In this document: positions 39,329-48,856 of the stretch, piece by piece
Position numbering within the stretch: the stretch's first letter is position 1
How the letters are laid out: every line of letters begins with the position of its first letter
NCBI RefSeq assembly: GCF_021173675.1
Contig: NZ_JAIHON010000004.1
Span: 1-64,000, forward strand
Direction: 5' to 3'
DNA length: 64,000 nucleotides
Source of the DNA: Streptomyces lincolnensis
GTDB taxonomy: Bacteria; Actinomycetota; Actinomycetes; Streptomycetales; Streptomycetaceae
Program-made: the position numbers and the translations under genes
The notes under the pieces: generated by a model
Seen by the model: only the letters and a program-made list of their open reading frames with translations
What the model was told of the DNA's origin: nothing
The model's database searches: none

Positions 39329-40909
39329 ATGACGCGTGAGTCGGAGTCCGGACTGCCCATCGAACCCGTCTACGGCCCGCGGGACCTGGAGGGCTGGGAT
39401 CCCGCGGAGAAACTCGGCGAGCCGGGGGCGTACCCCTTCACCCGCGGTGTCTACCCGTCGATGTACACCGGCCGCCCCTGGACCATGCGCCAGTACGCCG
39501 GCTTCGGCACGGCCACGGAGTCCAACGCCCGCTACCGACAGCTGATCGCCAACGGCACGACGGGCCTGTCGGTCGCCTTCGACCTGCCCACCCAGATGGG
39601 CCATGACTCCGACGCGCCCCTCGCGCACGGCGAGGTCGGCAAGGTGGGCGTCGCCATCGACTCGGTCGACGACATGCGGGTGCTGTTCGGCGGGATCCCG
39701 CTGGACCAGGTGTCGACGTCGATGACGATCAACGCCCCGGCCGCGCTGCTGCTGCTCCTGTACCAACTGGTGGCGGAGGAGCAGGGCGTCGGCGCCGACC
39801 GGCTGACCGGCACGATCCAGAACGACGTGCTGAAGGAGTACATCGCACGGGGCACGTACATCTTCCCGCCCAAGCCCTCGCTCCGGCTCATCGCGGACAT
39901 CTTCAAGTACTGCCAGGCCGAGATCCCGAAGTGGAACACCATCTCGATCTCCGGCTACCACATGGCCGAGGCCGGCGCCTCACCCGTGCAGGAGATCGCG
40001 TTCACGCTGGCGGACGGCATCGAGTACGTCCGTACGGCGGTCGCGGCCGGCATGGACGTGGACGACTTCGCCCCCCGGCTGTCGTTCTTCTTCGTCTCGC
40101 GTACGACGATCCTGGAGGAGGTCGCCAAGTTCCGCGCCGCCCGCCGGATCTGGGCACGGGTGATGCGGGAGGAGTTCGGCGCGAGGAACCCCAAGTCGCT
40201 GATGCTGCGCTTCCACACACAGACGGCGGGCGTGCAGCTGACGGCCCAGCAGCCCGAGGTGAACCTGGTGCGCGTCGCCGTCCAGGGGCTCGCGGCGGTG
40301 CTGGGCGGCACGCAGTCCCTGCACACCAACTCCTTCGACGAGGCGATCGCGCTCCCCACCGACAAGTCGGCGCGGCTCGCCCTCCGTACCCAGCAGGTGC
40401 TGGCCTACGAGACGGATGTGACCGCGACGGTCGACCCCTTCGCGGGCTCCTACGTCGTCGAGAAGATGACCGACGAGGTGGAGGCGGCCGCGGTCGAACT
40501 GATGCGGAGGGTCGAGGACCTGGGCGGGGCGGTCAACGCCATCGAGCACGGTTTCCAGAAGGGCGAGATCGAGCGCAACGCGTACCGGATCGCCCAGGAG
40601 ACCGACGCGGGGGAGCGGGTCGTCATCGGCGTCAACCGCTTCCAGCTGGACGAGGAGGAGCCGTACGAGCCGCTCCGGGTCGACCCCGCGATCGAGGCGC
40701 AGCAGGTCGAGCGGCTCGTGAGGCTGCGGGCGGAGCGGGACCGGGCCGCGGTGGACGCGGCGCTGGGCGCCCTGCGGAAGGCGGCGGAGGGCGAGGACAA
40801 CGTCCTGTACCCGATGAAGGAGGCGCTGCGCTCCCGGGCCACGGTGGGCGAGGTGTGCAACGCGCTGCGCGGGGTGTGGGGCACATACGTCCCCTCCGAC
40901 GCCTTCTGA
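39329..40909 (+). CDS. Methylmalonyl-CoA mutase-family large subunit
   Basis: 526 residues from ATG 39329 (GGAGG upstream). The TIM-barrel substrate domain is complete ([87 protein letters not shown]), but the C-terminal adenosylcobalamin-binding domain (DxHxxG) is absent and must come from a separate small subunit. The TQMG segment, where methylmalonyl-CoA mutases usually have THRG, points to isobutyryl- or another branched acyl-CoA as substrate. No small subunit or MeaB-type chaperone is adjacent. Confidence 0.88.
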   Translation: MTRESESGLPIEPVYGPRDLEGWDPAEKLGEPGAYPFTRGVYPSMYTGRPWTMRQYAGFGTATESNARYRQLIANGTTGLSVAFDLPTQMGHDSDAPLAHGEVGKVGVAIDSVDDMRVLFGGIPLDQVSTSMTINAPAALLLLLYQLVAEEQGVGADRLTGTIQNDVLKEYIARGTYIFPPKPSLRLIADIFKYCQAEIPKWNTISISGYHMAEAGASPVQEIAFTLADGIEYVRTAVAAGMDVDDFAPRLSFFFVSRTTILEEVAKFRAARRIWARVMREEFGARNPKSLMLRFHTQTAGVQLTAQQPEVNLVRVAVQGLAAVLGGTQSLHTNSFDEAIALPTDKSARLALRTQQVLAYETDVTATVDPFAGSYVVEKMTDEVEAAAVELMRRVEDLGGAVNAIEHGFQKGEIERNAYRIAQETDAGERVVIGVNRFQLDEEEPYEPLRVDPAIEAQQVERLVRLRAERDRAAVDAALGALRKAAEGEDNVLYPMKEALRSRATVGEVCNALRGVWGTYVPSDAF

Positions 40910-40924
40910 CCGACCGGTACGGCA

Positions 40925-40942
40925 GCGCCCCTTAAGGGGCGC
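40925..40942. terminator. Perfect palindrome terminator between convergent genes; part of a Streptomyces repeat
   Basis: GCGCCCCTTAAGGGGCGC is an 18-bp perfect palindrome 15 bases after the mutase stop. It is followed by ggggctgtatcgatgtgcgg and ctccgccgcgtgagcgcgat, a sequence block I recall following many Streptomyces genes. The convergent methyltransferase gene ends at 41011. Confidence 0.75.
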
Positions 40943-41010
40943 GGGGCTGTATCGATGTGCGGCTCCGCCGCGTGAGCGCGATCAGCCACGACGAACCCGC
41001 AGACGAACAC

Positions 41011-41916
41011 TCAGCCGCGGCCCCCCAAACCCTTCCGCACCGCCCGCGTGACGACCGGCGGCAACAGATCCACAGCCACCCGCCGAACAACCGACCGCCG
41101 CCGCTTCGGCACCGGCGAGGAAACCGACGTAGAAACCGGCTCAGGCACAGTGGCAACGTAATGCCGCGACCGTGGAAACTCCGGCGCCCGCATCCCCTTC
41201 GCCCGCGCCCGCACCAGCCGATGCCCCGCCGCGTGCTGCACGCTCAGCCCGACGTCCGACCGGCTCCGGAGCATCTCCAGCAGCTCGTCCTGGACCGCCT
41301 CGGGATCCCCCCACGTGCCGTACAGCTTCTGCGTGCTGAGGCAGATCGGCCGCAGCCCGCGGTTCAGCACCGCCTCCCACGTGGCGACCGAGACGCCGGG
41401 GGTGTGCTCGGAGCGGAAGTCGTCCAGGACGACGATGCCGTCGGGGAGCAGGATCTCGCGGGCGGCGCCGATGTCGTCGTGGACGTGCTCGTACAGGTGC
41501 GAGGCGTCGATGTGGACGAAGCGGCAGGTCTTCGCGGCCACCTCGCCGGAGATCACGGAGGTCGGTGCCTCGATCACCCGCGGCAGCTCGTCGTGGAAGG
41601 AGAGGTAGTTGCGCTCGAAGGCCTGGCGGGTGAGGGAGGAGTAGGACTTCGCGGTCTCGGCGCGGTTGGCGCCGTCCGGTGCCTCGCCGCCGAACAGGTC
41701 GCAGACGGTGAAGTGTTCGCCGTCCTGCAGGTGCCGGCCGAGGAGGATCGCGCTCTTGCCGAGGTACACGCCGAGCTCCAGCAGATCACCGCGGAAGCCG
41801 GCCGTCTCCTGCCGGTCGAGCAGCCAGGTGAACAGCACCTGGTCGAGCGGGGGGAACCAGCCGGGCACGTCCGCGTACTCGCCGGGCAGCCTGTCAGTGG
41901 GGTGTGCAGTCGCCAT
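41011..41916 (-). CDS. Class I SAM-dependent methyltransferase (TylF/Methyltransf_24-like)
   Basis: From ATG 41916 the protein has 301 residues. The SAM-binding segment is DLLELGVYLGKSAILLGRHL, followed by HFTVCDLFGG and CRFVHIDASHLYEHVHDDIGAAREILLPDGIVVLDDF, where the Asp residues resemble the metal-binding sites of TylF-type sugar O-methyltransferases. The C-terminus is basic (PKRRRSVVRRVAVDLLPP) and may contact the membrane. It heads the leftward end of the cell-wall glycopolymer cluster; methylation of a sugar such as galactose in the polymer is a fitting role, but inferred. Confidence 0.8.
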   Translation of the reverse strand: MATAHPTDRLPGEYADVPGWFPPLDQVLFTWLLDRQETAGFRGDLLELGVYLGKSAILLGRHLQDGEHFTVCDLFGGEAPDGANRAETAKSYSSLTRQAFERNYLSFHDELPRVIEAPTSVISGEVAAKTCRFVHIDASHLYEHVHDDIGAAREILLPDGIVVLDDFRSEHTPGVSVATWEAVLNRGLRPICLSTQKLYGTWGDPEAVQDELLEMLRSRSDVGLSVQHAAGHRLVRARAKGMRAPEFPRSRHYVATVPEPVSTSVSSPVPKRRRSVVRRVAVDLLPPVVTRAVRKGLGGRG

Positions 41917-42003
41917 GCATGGGTATCTGCTCGCTGCGCGCCGGAGAATCGGTCGGCCGATTGAACGTCCCGTGAACAGCAGGACGCGCCCCCGCACACC
42001 GGC

Positions 42004-43143
42004 TCATCGCATCTTCGCCAGTGCCGCCCGCAGCCGTGGTGTCAGCGGCTTCTCGACGTACCGGTTCAGCAGCCAGGCGAGCAGCAGCATCGACAGGACG
42101 GTGAGCGCGAAGGTCTCCGCGGAGGGCAGCCCCAGGCCGATGTGCAGGGCGCGGACGACGACCCAGCCGAGATGTTCGTGGACCAGGTAGAAGGGGTACG
42201 TCAGTGCCCCGGCCACCGTCAGCCAGCGCCAGTTGGCCCAGTTCAGCCAGCCCAGCGCGATCGCCGCGACCGCGAGGAAGCCGAGGGCGACGACGAGGAC
42301 GATGCCGAACGAGGTGCGGTGGGCGAAGGCGTTGGGGTCGGCCGCGTTCCACAGTTCCTTGACCGCGTAGTGCTGCCCGATCAGGAAGCTGACGGCCACG
42401 ATGCCCCAGCCGTAGACGTCCTTGCGGTCGCGGTGGACGAGGTAGAGGCCGACACCGCCGATGAAGAAGGGGGCGTACTCCGGCATGAAGACGATGTCGA
42501 GCAGCGGCTGCTGCGCGCCCTGGGTGATGGCCGCCGCCAGGGTCCAGCCCGCGCAGAACAGGATCACGCGGCGGCGGGTGGCGCCGGGCAGGACCACGCA
42601 CAGCGCGAACAGGGCGTAGAAGCGGACCTCCGCCCACAGCGTCCAGCACACGCCGAGGACCCGGTCCACGCCCAGCGGGTACTGGAGCATCGTCAGGTTG
42701 ACGAGGGTGTCGCTCGGCGAGAGCGCCTTGTAGGTGACCATCGGCAGCGCGAACACGGCCGTCACCAGCAGTACGGCCGCCCAGTAGGCGGGCAGCAGCC
42801 GGGAGGCGCGGGAGGCGAAGAACGACTTCAGCGGTCTGCCCCAGCCGCTCATGCAGATCACGAATCCGCTGATCACGAAGAAGATCTGGACGCCGAGACA
42901 GCCGTAGGCGAAATAGTTGTGCAGGGTGGGGAACTGCTTTTCCGCCGAACTGCCCCACGCGTGGGTGATCTCGCCGCCGCGGCCGCCGTAGTGGTAGGCG
43001 GCCACCATCAGCGCGGCGACCAGGCGCAGCCCGTCCAGGGCGCGCAGGCGGGGTTCCGGACGAGGGGTCGTCCCTTCCGGCCGGCGGGGCTCGGTCGCGT
43101 CCAGGGGCGCGTCGGGCACCGGTCGGACGGTCATGCTGGTCAC
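42004..43143 (-). CDS. Acyltransferase 3 family membrane protein
   Basis: GTG 43143 is preceded by GAGGGG and gives 379 residues; ATG 43164 is the alternative. The protein is an OafA/Acyltransferase_3 type with about ten membrane spans. The first conserved block is RLRALDGLRLVAALMVAAYHYGG with its catalytic-type His, followed by GVQIFFVISGFVICMSGWGRP and FFASRASRLLPAYWAAVLLV. Such enzymes O-acetylate or O-acylate surface glycans across the membrane, consistent with the surrounding glycopolymer genes. It is divergent from the GT29-like gene. Confidence 0.92.
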   Translation of the reverse strand: MTSMTVRPVPDAPLDATEPRRPEGTTPRPEPRLRALDGLRLVAALMVAAYHYGGRGGEITHAWGSSAEKQFPTLHNYFAYGCLGVQIFFVISGFVICMSGWGRPLKSFFASRASRLLPAYWAAVLLVTAVFALPMVTYKALSPSDTLVNLTMLQYPLGVDRVLGVCWTLWAEVRFYALFALCVVLPGATRRRVILFCAGWTLAAAITQGAQQPLLDIVFMPEYAPFFIGGVGLYLVHRDRKDVYGWGIVAVSFLIGQHYAVKELWNAADPNAFAHRTSFGIVLVVALGFLAVAAIALGWLNWANWRWLTVAGALTYPFYLVHEHLGWVVVRALHIGLGLPSAETFALTVLSMLLLAWLLNRYVEKPLTPRLRAALAKMR

Positions 43144-43357
43144 GAAAATCCCCTCACCGGGCATTCCAACAGGTACTTGCCAGCACGCTAGTCCGAATCA
43201 CAGGGATGTCCCGGGCGCCCGGCCAACGATTGGCCGTCTGGTCCCGGTGAGTTCACCTGAATGTCGTTTTGGCTTCCTAAGTTTCCCCAGAATCCCCCCA
43301 CGTCTCGGTAAACCCAAGAACACAGCCAAAGCTGGGTAAAAAAACAACAGGAGTGCC

Positions 43358-44821
43358 ATGACGACAGTCCAGAAGAGGCGTGCACGTGCGCGTGGAGGGG
43401 AGCTGGACGAGTGCCTGCGCGCCTGCGCGGCGCACAGCGGCAAGGTCGTGGGCAGCGTCGACCGCCGCCGGGTCGAACTCGGGGAGCAACTGCGCAGGCT
43501 GCTGGTCGTCTGGGGGACGACCGGCGCCACCGCTCCCGCGCCGGCCCCGGCCGGCGGCGCGACCGCACTGCTCAAGCGGGCCGTGAAGGGTGCCGCGACC
43601 CCGGCCCCCGGCATCCCCTCCGAACTGCTGGACGCCCTGCTCGCCGTCGCCAACAAGGCCCTGGAGTGCGGTTATGACGACGAGTTGAACCTCGCCCTGG
43701 TCATCAGCGACACCGTCCTCGCCCAGCGGAAGAACTCCCGCGCCGGCTGGCGGCTGCGCGCCCGCCTCCTGGAGACCCTCGGCGAGGACGGCGAGGCCCT
43801 GGAGGCGTACGAGCGCTATCTCGCCCTCACCGACGACGACGGCTTCGGCGTCCGCGCCCGCATCGACGGCCTGCGCTCCGCGGCCGGGACCGAGCGCGAG
43901 CTGTACGCGCTGCTCGGGCGGCAGTGCCCGCGCGCCGGGGAGTTCACCGGCGCCCCGGCCACCGAGGTGTGGGCCGAGGGCCTGGCGGCACACGCCGTCG
44001 ACGACTGGACCGAGGCCGAGCCCCGGCTCGTGGGAGCGCTCCTCTCGCTGGCCGCGGAGAACGCGCCGGTGCAGGACCGGCAGGAACTGCTCAGCCAGTA
44101 CCTCGACCTGCGCCTCACCCGGGAGACCGACCTGCCCGCGCTCACCGAGGCCGTCGCCCTCTACGCCGAGCAGCGCCGCAACCGCATGCGCGGCCCCGTC
44201 GGCGACCCCACCGTCGGCGGCGTGCAGTGGATCACCCTCGGCGAGTTCCGCAACCAGATCGCCGGCAAGTCGATCTGCCTGATCGCCAACTCCGGCCGGG
44301 TCGGGTCCAGTTCGATGGGCTCGCGGATCGACGACTACGACCTCGTGGTCCGCTTCAACTCCTACCGGATCGACCCGAAGCACACCGGCGGCCGCACCGA
44401 CATCCACGTCACCATCCACAAGCACGGCTTCAACTGGGACCAGCGCGTCACCACCCGGCTGGTGTTCGGCGGTGTCTCCGGCGACTGGAAGTACTCGCTG
44501 CGCAACCGCCTGGTGCCCGGCGCCCAGACCTACCTGGGCGACGAGTCGCTGCGCTGGCCCGTCCGTAACATCGGCAAGCTCTCCACCGACGTCTGGCCGT
44601 CCATCCCGACCTCCGGCTTCAACATGCTCTGGCTGCTGGACTTCCTGGACGTCAGCCCGACCCTCGACCTGATCGGCTTCGACTTCTACGAGAGCGGCGC
44701 CTACCGGGTGCCCGAGGCGATGAAGCTGGCCATCACGTCCGTGCACGAATACACCAGCGAGAAGGAATGGGTCATGCAGCGGGCCCAGAGCGTGACCGAC
44801 ATGAGGATCTCCCTGCGATGA
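43358..44821 (+). CDS. GT29-like (sialyltransferase-type) glycosyltransferase with N-terminal helical repeats
   Basis: 487 residues; AGGAG precedes ATG 43358. Residues about 1-285 are helical, with TPR-like segments (AGWRLRARLLETLGEDGEALEAYERYLAL). From about 290 the sequence resembles the GT29 sialyltransferase core: KSICLIANSGRVGSSSMGSRIDDYDLVVRFNSY corresponds to sialylmotif L and IPTSGFNMLWLLDFL with LDLIGFDFYESG to motif S, followed by the HEYTSEKEWV stretch with a motif-VS-like His. GT29 enzymes use CMP-sialic acids, which fits the CMP-nonulosonate synthetase in this cluster. GT29 proteins are uncommon in bacteria. The stop overlaps the next ATG by four bases. Confidence 0.75.
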   Translation: MTTVQKRRARARGGELDECLRACAAHSGKVVGSVDRRRVELGEQLRRLLVVWGTTGATAPAPAPAGGATALLKRAVKGAATPAPGIPSELLDALLAVANKALECGYDDELNLALVISDTVLAQRKNSRAGWRLRARLLETLGEDGEALEAYERYLALTDDDGFGVRARIDGLRSAAGTERELYALLGRQCPRAGEFTGAPATEVWAEGLAAHAVDDWTEAEPRLVGALLSLAAENAPVQDRQELLSQYLDLRLTRETDLPALTEAVALYAEQRRNRMRGPVGDPTVGGVQWITLGEFRNQIAGKSICLIANSGRVGSSSMGSRIDDYDLVVRFNSYRIDPKHTGGRTDIHVTIHKHGFNWDQRVTTRLVFGGVSGDWKYSLRNRLVPGAQTYLGDESLRWPVRNIGKLSTDVWPSIPTSGFNMLWLLDFLDVSPTLDLIGFDFYESGAYRVPEAMKLAITSVHEYTSEKEWVMQRAQSVTDMRISLR

Positions 44822-47148
44822 CCACGACCTCCCCGATATCCGCGGCCACCCGGGCCCCCGCGACCGACGCCCACGCCCTCACCGGCAAGCGCCGCATCGC
44901 CTTCGCCTCCTACGTCGACGAGAACTACCTCCCCGGCTTCCTCGTCCTGCTCAAGAGCCTCGCCCTGTCCAACCCGGGCGTGTGCGAGGACTTCGTCGTC
45001 CTCTACGACGACCTGCGCCCCGGCTCGATCGCGAAGATCCGCGACCTGCACCCGCGGATCGTCCTCCAGCGGGTCGACGCCGACCACTACGACGCGTACA
45101 AGAAGGGCGACCAGGACAACTACCTGGTCCGCAAGGCGTACTTCATCCTGGACGTCTTCCGGATCCGCGCGTACGACACGATCATCACGCTCGACACCGA
45201 CATGGTCGTCCTCGGCGACCTCGGTGAACTCCTGCGCCTGCGCGAGGGGCTGGCGGCCGTCCCGCAGTTCTTCTACGGCCGGCACAAGCTCAACTCCGGG
45301 CTGCTGGTCATCCAGCGCGAGTACCTGACCGACGAGTTCTGCGCGAAGCTGGACCGCTGCGGGCGCTCCGGCGACTACGAGCTCGACAAGCACGACCAGG
45401 GCATCCTCAACGCCGTCCTGGACGGTGACTTCCTCCGCCTCGACGCCCGCTACAACTTCGTCAAGCGGCGGCTCTCCGGCGACCTGCCGGTCCCGGACGA
45501 CACCGCGATCCTGCACTTCACCGGCCGCCACAAGCCCTGGCAGGGCGGCGAGAGCGGGTACTCCCAGGCGGAGGAGCGCTGGCGGTCGTACGACCTGGAC
45601 GACGCCGACTTCCACGCCGAGTACCTCTCGAAGCAGGGCGGTCTCCACCACGACCTGCTCGTCCACTACGGCACCCCGCACGTGGCCCGCACCGGTGACG
45701 TCGAGGCCGCCCGCAAGGTGGCCGCCGCGCACATCGCGTCCGGCGACTACCAGGACGCCGTCGACATCCTGAGCGGTGTGCACATCCCGCTGGACGAGGC
45801 CTGGCCGCACGAGGTCCTCGGGCACGCCCTGATGAGCGTCTCCCGCTACGAGGAGGCCAAGACCCAGCTGCTGCTGGCCACCGCCGCCCCCAACCGGGCC
45901 GCCACCGCCTACGCCCGGCTCGCCCAGATGGCCTGGGTGCACGGCGACAACAGCGAGGCCCTGAAGTACGCCACGGCCGGCATGTCCGTCGACCCGACCC
46001 ACCGCTCCAGCCGGCTGTGGGCGCAGCGCGCGGCGGCCGTGCCCGCGCAGGAACTCGGCGCGCCCGAGGACCAGTTGGCGCACGTCGCCTTCTACATGGA
46101 CCGGCAGGGCAACGCGGGCGACAAGCTGCTCCCGGAGAGCGTCCGCTCCGCCTTCGGCCCGGACACCACCTCCCGCCGCTGGCACCCCGTGCACGCCCAC
46201 CGCCTCTTCGACGAGGCCGCCCTGCAGCGGGTCAACCGCCGCCGGGGCCTGGTCATCGGCGGTGGCGGCCTGTTCATCCCGGACACCATGCCCAACGGCA
46301 ACAGCGCCTGGCAGTGGAACGTCCCGGACGAGTTGCTCAAGCGCATCGACGTGCCCGTCGCGGTCTTCGCCGTCGGCTTCAACGCCTTCGACGGCCAGTC
46401 CTACCGGGCCGGCCGCTTCCGGGAGTCGCTGCGGCTCCTGGTCGAGCAGTCCTCCTTCTTCGGCCTGCGCAACCACGGCTCGATCGAGAAGGTCCGGGCC
46501 ATGGTCCCGGCCCACCTGCACGGCAAGATCCGCTTCCAGCCCTGCCCGACCACGGTCGCCCGGCAGCTGGTGCCCGGCTGGCAGGACCCGGCCGAGCGCG
46601 ACGACACCATCCTGATCAACGCCGCCTACGACCGCGCGGGTCTGCGCTTCGGCCACGACTACGGCTACTTCCTGGCCCAGATGGCCCAGGCGGTCCGGGA
46701 CCTGGGCGAGCTGGCCGAGGTGCGGTGCGTGGCGCACTCGCTGGACGACGAGAAGATCGCCTTCGACCTGCGCCGCGAGCACGGCATCTCGCTGCCGGTC
46801 ATCCCGATGTACGACTTCGAGAACAAGGAGATCCTCGACCTCTACGCCCGCACCAAGCTGGTCATCGGCATGCGCGGCCACGCGGGCATGATCCCCTTCG
46901 GCGTCGGCACCCCGATCATCAGCCTCATCTCGCACCCGAAGATGGCGTACTTCCTACGGGACATCGAGCGCCCCGAGTGGGGTGTCTCCGTCCACGACCG
47001 GCATCTCGCGGCGCGTCTCGTCGAGCGGTCGCGGGAACTCCTCGCCGACCACGCCAAGACGGTCGCCGACGTGCACGGCCGGCAGCGGGAGCTGTGGAAG
47101 GTCACCGAGGCGAACGCGGCCGACCTACGGGTCATCCTGGGCGGCTGA
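44818..47148 (+). CDS. Fusion of GT8 glycosyltransferase, TPR region and polysaccharide pyruvyl transferase
   Basis: 776 residues. Residues about 24-270 are a GT8 domain: RIAFASYVDENYLPGFLVLLKSL, ITLDTDMVVLGDL with the DxD at 126-128, LNSGLLVIQREYL, KHDQGILNAVL and ILHFTGRHKPWQG. Residues about 290-420 form TPR-like helices. From about 440 the protein is a pyruvyltransferase of the CsaB/WcaK type: RRGLVIGGGGLFIPD, VFAVGFNAF, LILVNAAYDR-like TILINAAYDR, and KLVIGMRGHAGMIPFGVGTPIISL. It could add a hexose, such as galactose, and a ketal pyruvate to the wall polymer. It is coupled to the GT29-like gene upstream. Confidence 0.85.
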   Translation: MTTTSPISAATRAPATDAHALTGKRRIAFASYVDENYLPGFLVLLKSLALSNPGVCEDFVVLYDDLRPGSIAKIRDLHPRIVLQRVDADHYDAYKKGDQDNYLVRKAYFILDVFRIRAYDTIITLDTDMVVLGDLGELLRLREGLAAVPQFFYGRHKLNSGLLVIQREYLTDEFCAKLDRCGRSGDYELDKHDQGILNAVLDGDFLRLDARYNFVKRRLSGDLPVPDDTAILHFTGRHKPWQGGESGYSQAEERWRSYDLDDADFHAEYLSKQGGLHHDLLVHYGTPHVARTGDVEAARKVAAAHIASGDYQDAVDILSGVHIPLDEAWPHEVLGHALMSVSRYEEAKTQLLLATAAPNRAATAYARLAQMAWVHGDNSEALKYATAGMSVDPTHRSSRLWAQRAAAVPAQELGAPEDQLAHVAFYMDRQGNAGDKLLPESVRSAFGPDTTSRRWHPVHAHRLFDEAALQRVNRRRGLVIGGGGLFIPDTMPNGNSAWQWNVPDELLKRIDVPVAVFAVGFNAFDGQSYRAGRFRESLRLLVEQSSFFGLRNHGSIEKVRAMVPAHLHGKIRFQPCPTTVARQLVPGWQDPAERDDTILINAAYDRAGLRFGHDYGYFLAQMAQAVRDLGELAEVRCVAHSLDDEKIAFDLRREHGISLPVIPMYDFENKEILDLYARTKLVIGMRGHAGMIPFGVGTPIISLISHPKMAYFLRDIERPEWGVSVHDRHLAARLVERSRELLADHAKTVADVHGRQRELWKVTEANAADLRVILGG

Positions 47149-47151
47149 CCC

Positions 47152-48846
47152 ATGGCCACCGCCCTGGCCGACGAGGCCTCCGCCGAGGCCCGGCCGCGCC
47201 GGGCCGGCCGCCGGTCACCCCTGTGGTGGCCGGTGGTCGCCCTGCCCGCCGCGGCGGCCGTCGTGTACACGACGGTCACCCGGGGGCTCACCGGCGACCT
47301 GCACTACGTCCTCGCGGCCCTGCGCACCGGCCGCGCGGCCGGCTACTCCCCGTCCGAGGTCTTCACCCACCGCCCGTTCTTCTACCGGTGGTTCGTCGCC
47401 CTCCTCGACCGGCTCGCCTTCTTCGGCGGTACGACGGTCCGCGAGGCGACGATGAACCTGATCGGGGTCCTGCTCGCCGCCGCGGCCGCCTACGCGCTCC
47501 ACGCGGCCCTGGTCCGCCGGACGAGCGGGCGCGAGGCCGCCCTGACGGCCGGCGCCACCGGCCTGGCCCTGGCGCTCGCGCCCCGCAACGACTTCCTCCA
47601 GCCCGAGTGGGCGGCGGTGGTCCTCACCGTGGTCGCCGTGGCCGCCGCACTCGGCCTCCGGCGCCCCTGGCCGGCGGCCCTGCTCGCGGCGCTCCCGCTC
47701 GGGCTCGCGGTGATGATGAAGTACTCCACGGCCGCGACCGCCGCGATCGGCGTGCTGCTTCTCTACACGGTCGACCGGGGCCGGGCGGTGCGGATCGCCG
47801 TGGTCGGCGTGCCCGGCGCGCTGGCGCTGTTCGGCATGAGCGTCCTGGCCGGGTCCCACGAGTGGCAGTGGACCGAGGACATGCCGCAGATCAACCAGTC
47901 GGCCCTGAGCCGTACCGGCATCCGCCCGCACTTCATCCTCGACCGTTCCCTGGACTTCCTCGCGGACCGCGCGATCGCCAGCCCGGTGCTGCTGCTCCTG
48001 CCGGGCGCGCTGCTGCTGGTCCTCACCCGGGTGCGGGGCCGGCTGCGGCGGGCCGAACTCCTCGCGGTGGCCGTGCTCGTCGGCCTCGCCGCGCAGGCCG
48101 TCGTGGTCGTCCAGGGCAACTGGTTCCTCTACCACGGGGCACAGATGCCCGTGGTGGCGGCGGTCCTGTGGGGCGTCGCGGTCGGGGGCGCCCGCCGCTC
48201 GCCGCCGTGGTGCTTCGGGGCGGTGTCCCTGCTGTACGGCGCGGCGCCCGTGCTCTACGCGCGGCTGCCCGAGGAGTCGCAGCGGTCGTGGGAGGTGGCG
48301 GTGGCGGCGCTGGTCGCGCTGCTCGCGGCCGTGTTGGACGTGGCGCTGGAGAAGAGAGGGCTCTGGAACCGGTCGGCCGTCCTGGTCGCCCTGTCCGGTG
48401 TCGTCCTGCTGACCGCGAGCATCTGGCCGGGCTCCCCGCACCTGGTGCAGTACGGCAAGGTCACCAGCACCGGCGCCGAGTACCTGCGCTCGCAGCGCAA
48501 CGCCGCCGAGGACGCCGACCGGATCCGCGCCGAACTGCCGCCCGGTGCCCCGGTGCTGTACCTGGCCTTCGGCGAGGCGGCGTACGACCTCGGCCACCCG
48601 GCCCGGTGCCGCTACCCGATCGCCACGTTCCTCCAGCGCACCCGCTATCTGCCGGACGTGTCCGAGTTGAAGTCGTTCAAGGAGAACGCCGACTGCGTCG
48701 ACCACGGCCCGGCTCCCTACGCGGTCCTGGAGCGGCCCTGGTTCCAGCCGGGCCGCGTCGACCCGGAGCTGTGGCGCCGGATCACCGCGGTCTACGACTG
48801 CCCCCGGGGCGGGAGCGAGCGGCTGGTGCTGTGCGTCAGGCGGTGA
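47152..48846 (+). CDS. Polytopic membrane protein, probable GT-C-type glycosyltransferase
   Basis: 564 residues, starting three bases after the upstream stop. About ten to twelve membrane spans are visible, with a large extracytoplasmic C-terminus (YLRSQRNAAEDADRIRAELPPGAPVLYLAFGEAAYDLG onward). The first loop after span 1 carries GDLHYVLAALRTGRAAGYSPSEVFTHRPFFYRWF, comparable to the catalytic first loop with an acidic residue in GT-C enzymes (GT39/GT83). These use polyprenyl-phosphate sugars outside the membrane. Assignment to GT-C is inferred from topology and context; no specific family motif is certain. Confidence 0.65.
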   Translation: MATALADEASAEARPRRAGRRSPLWWPVVALPAAAAVVYTTVTRGLTGDLHYVLAALRTGRAAGYSPSEVFTHRPFFYRWFVALLDRLAFFGGTTVREATMNLIGVLLAAAAAYALHAALVRRTSGREAALTAGATGLALALAPRNDFLQPEWAAVVLTVVAVAAALGLRRPWPAALLAALPLGLAVMMKYSTAATAAIGVLLLYTVDRGRAVRIAVVGVPGALALFGMSVLAGSHEWQWTEDMPQINQSALSRTGIRPHFILDRSLDFLADRAIASPVLLLLPGALLLVLTRVRGRLRRAELLAVAVLVGLAAQAVVVVQGNWFLYHGAQMPVVAAVLWGVAVGGARRSPPWCFGAVSLLYGAAPVLYARLPEESQRSWEVAVAALVALLAAVLDVALEKRGLWNRSAVLVALSGVVLLTASIWPGSPHLVQYGKVTSTGAEYLRSQRNAAEDADRIRAELPPGAPVLYLAFGEAAYDLGHPARCRYPIATFLQRTRYLPDVSELKSFKENADCVDHGPAPYAVLERPWFQPGRVDPELWRRITAVYDCPRGGSERLVLCVRR

Positions 48847-48856
48847 TGCCGAGGCG

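Noticed and set aside
44701..46935. Minus-strand open frame of 744 codons
   Set aside because: It lies opposite the GT8-pyruvyltransferase fusion and has only low-complexity Val/Asp/Gly/His composition.
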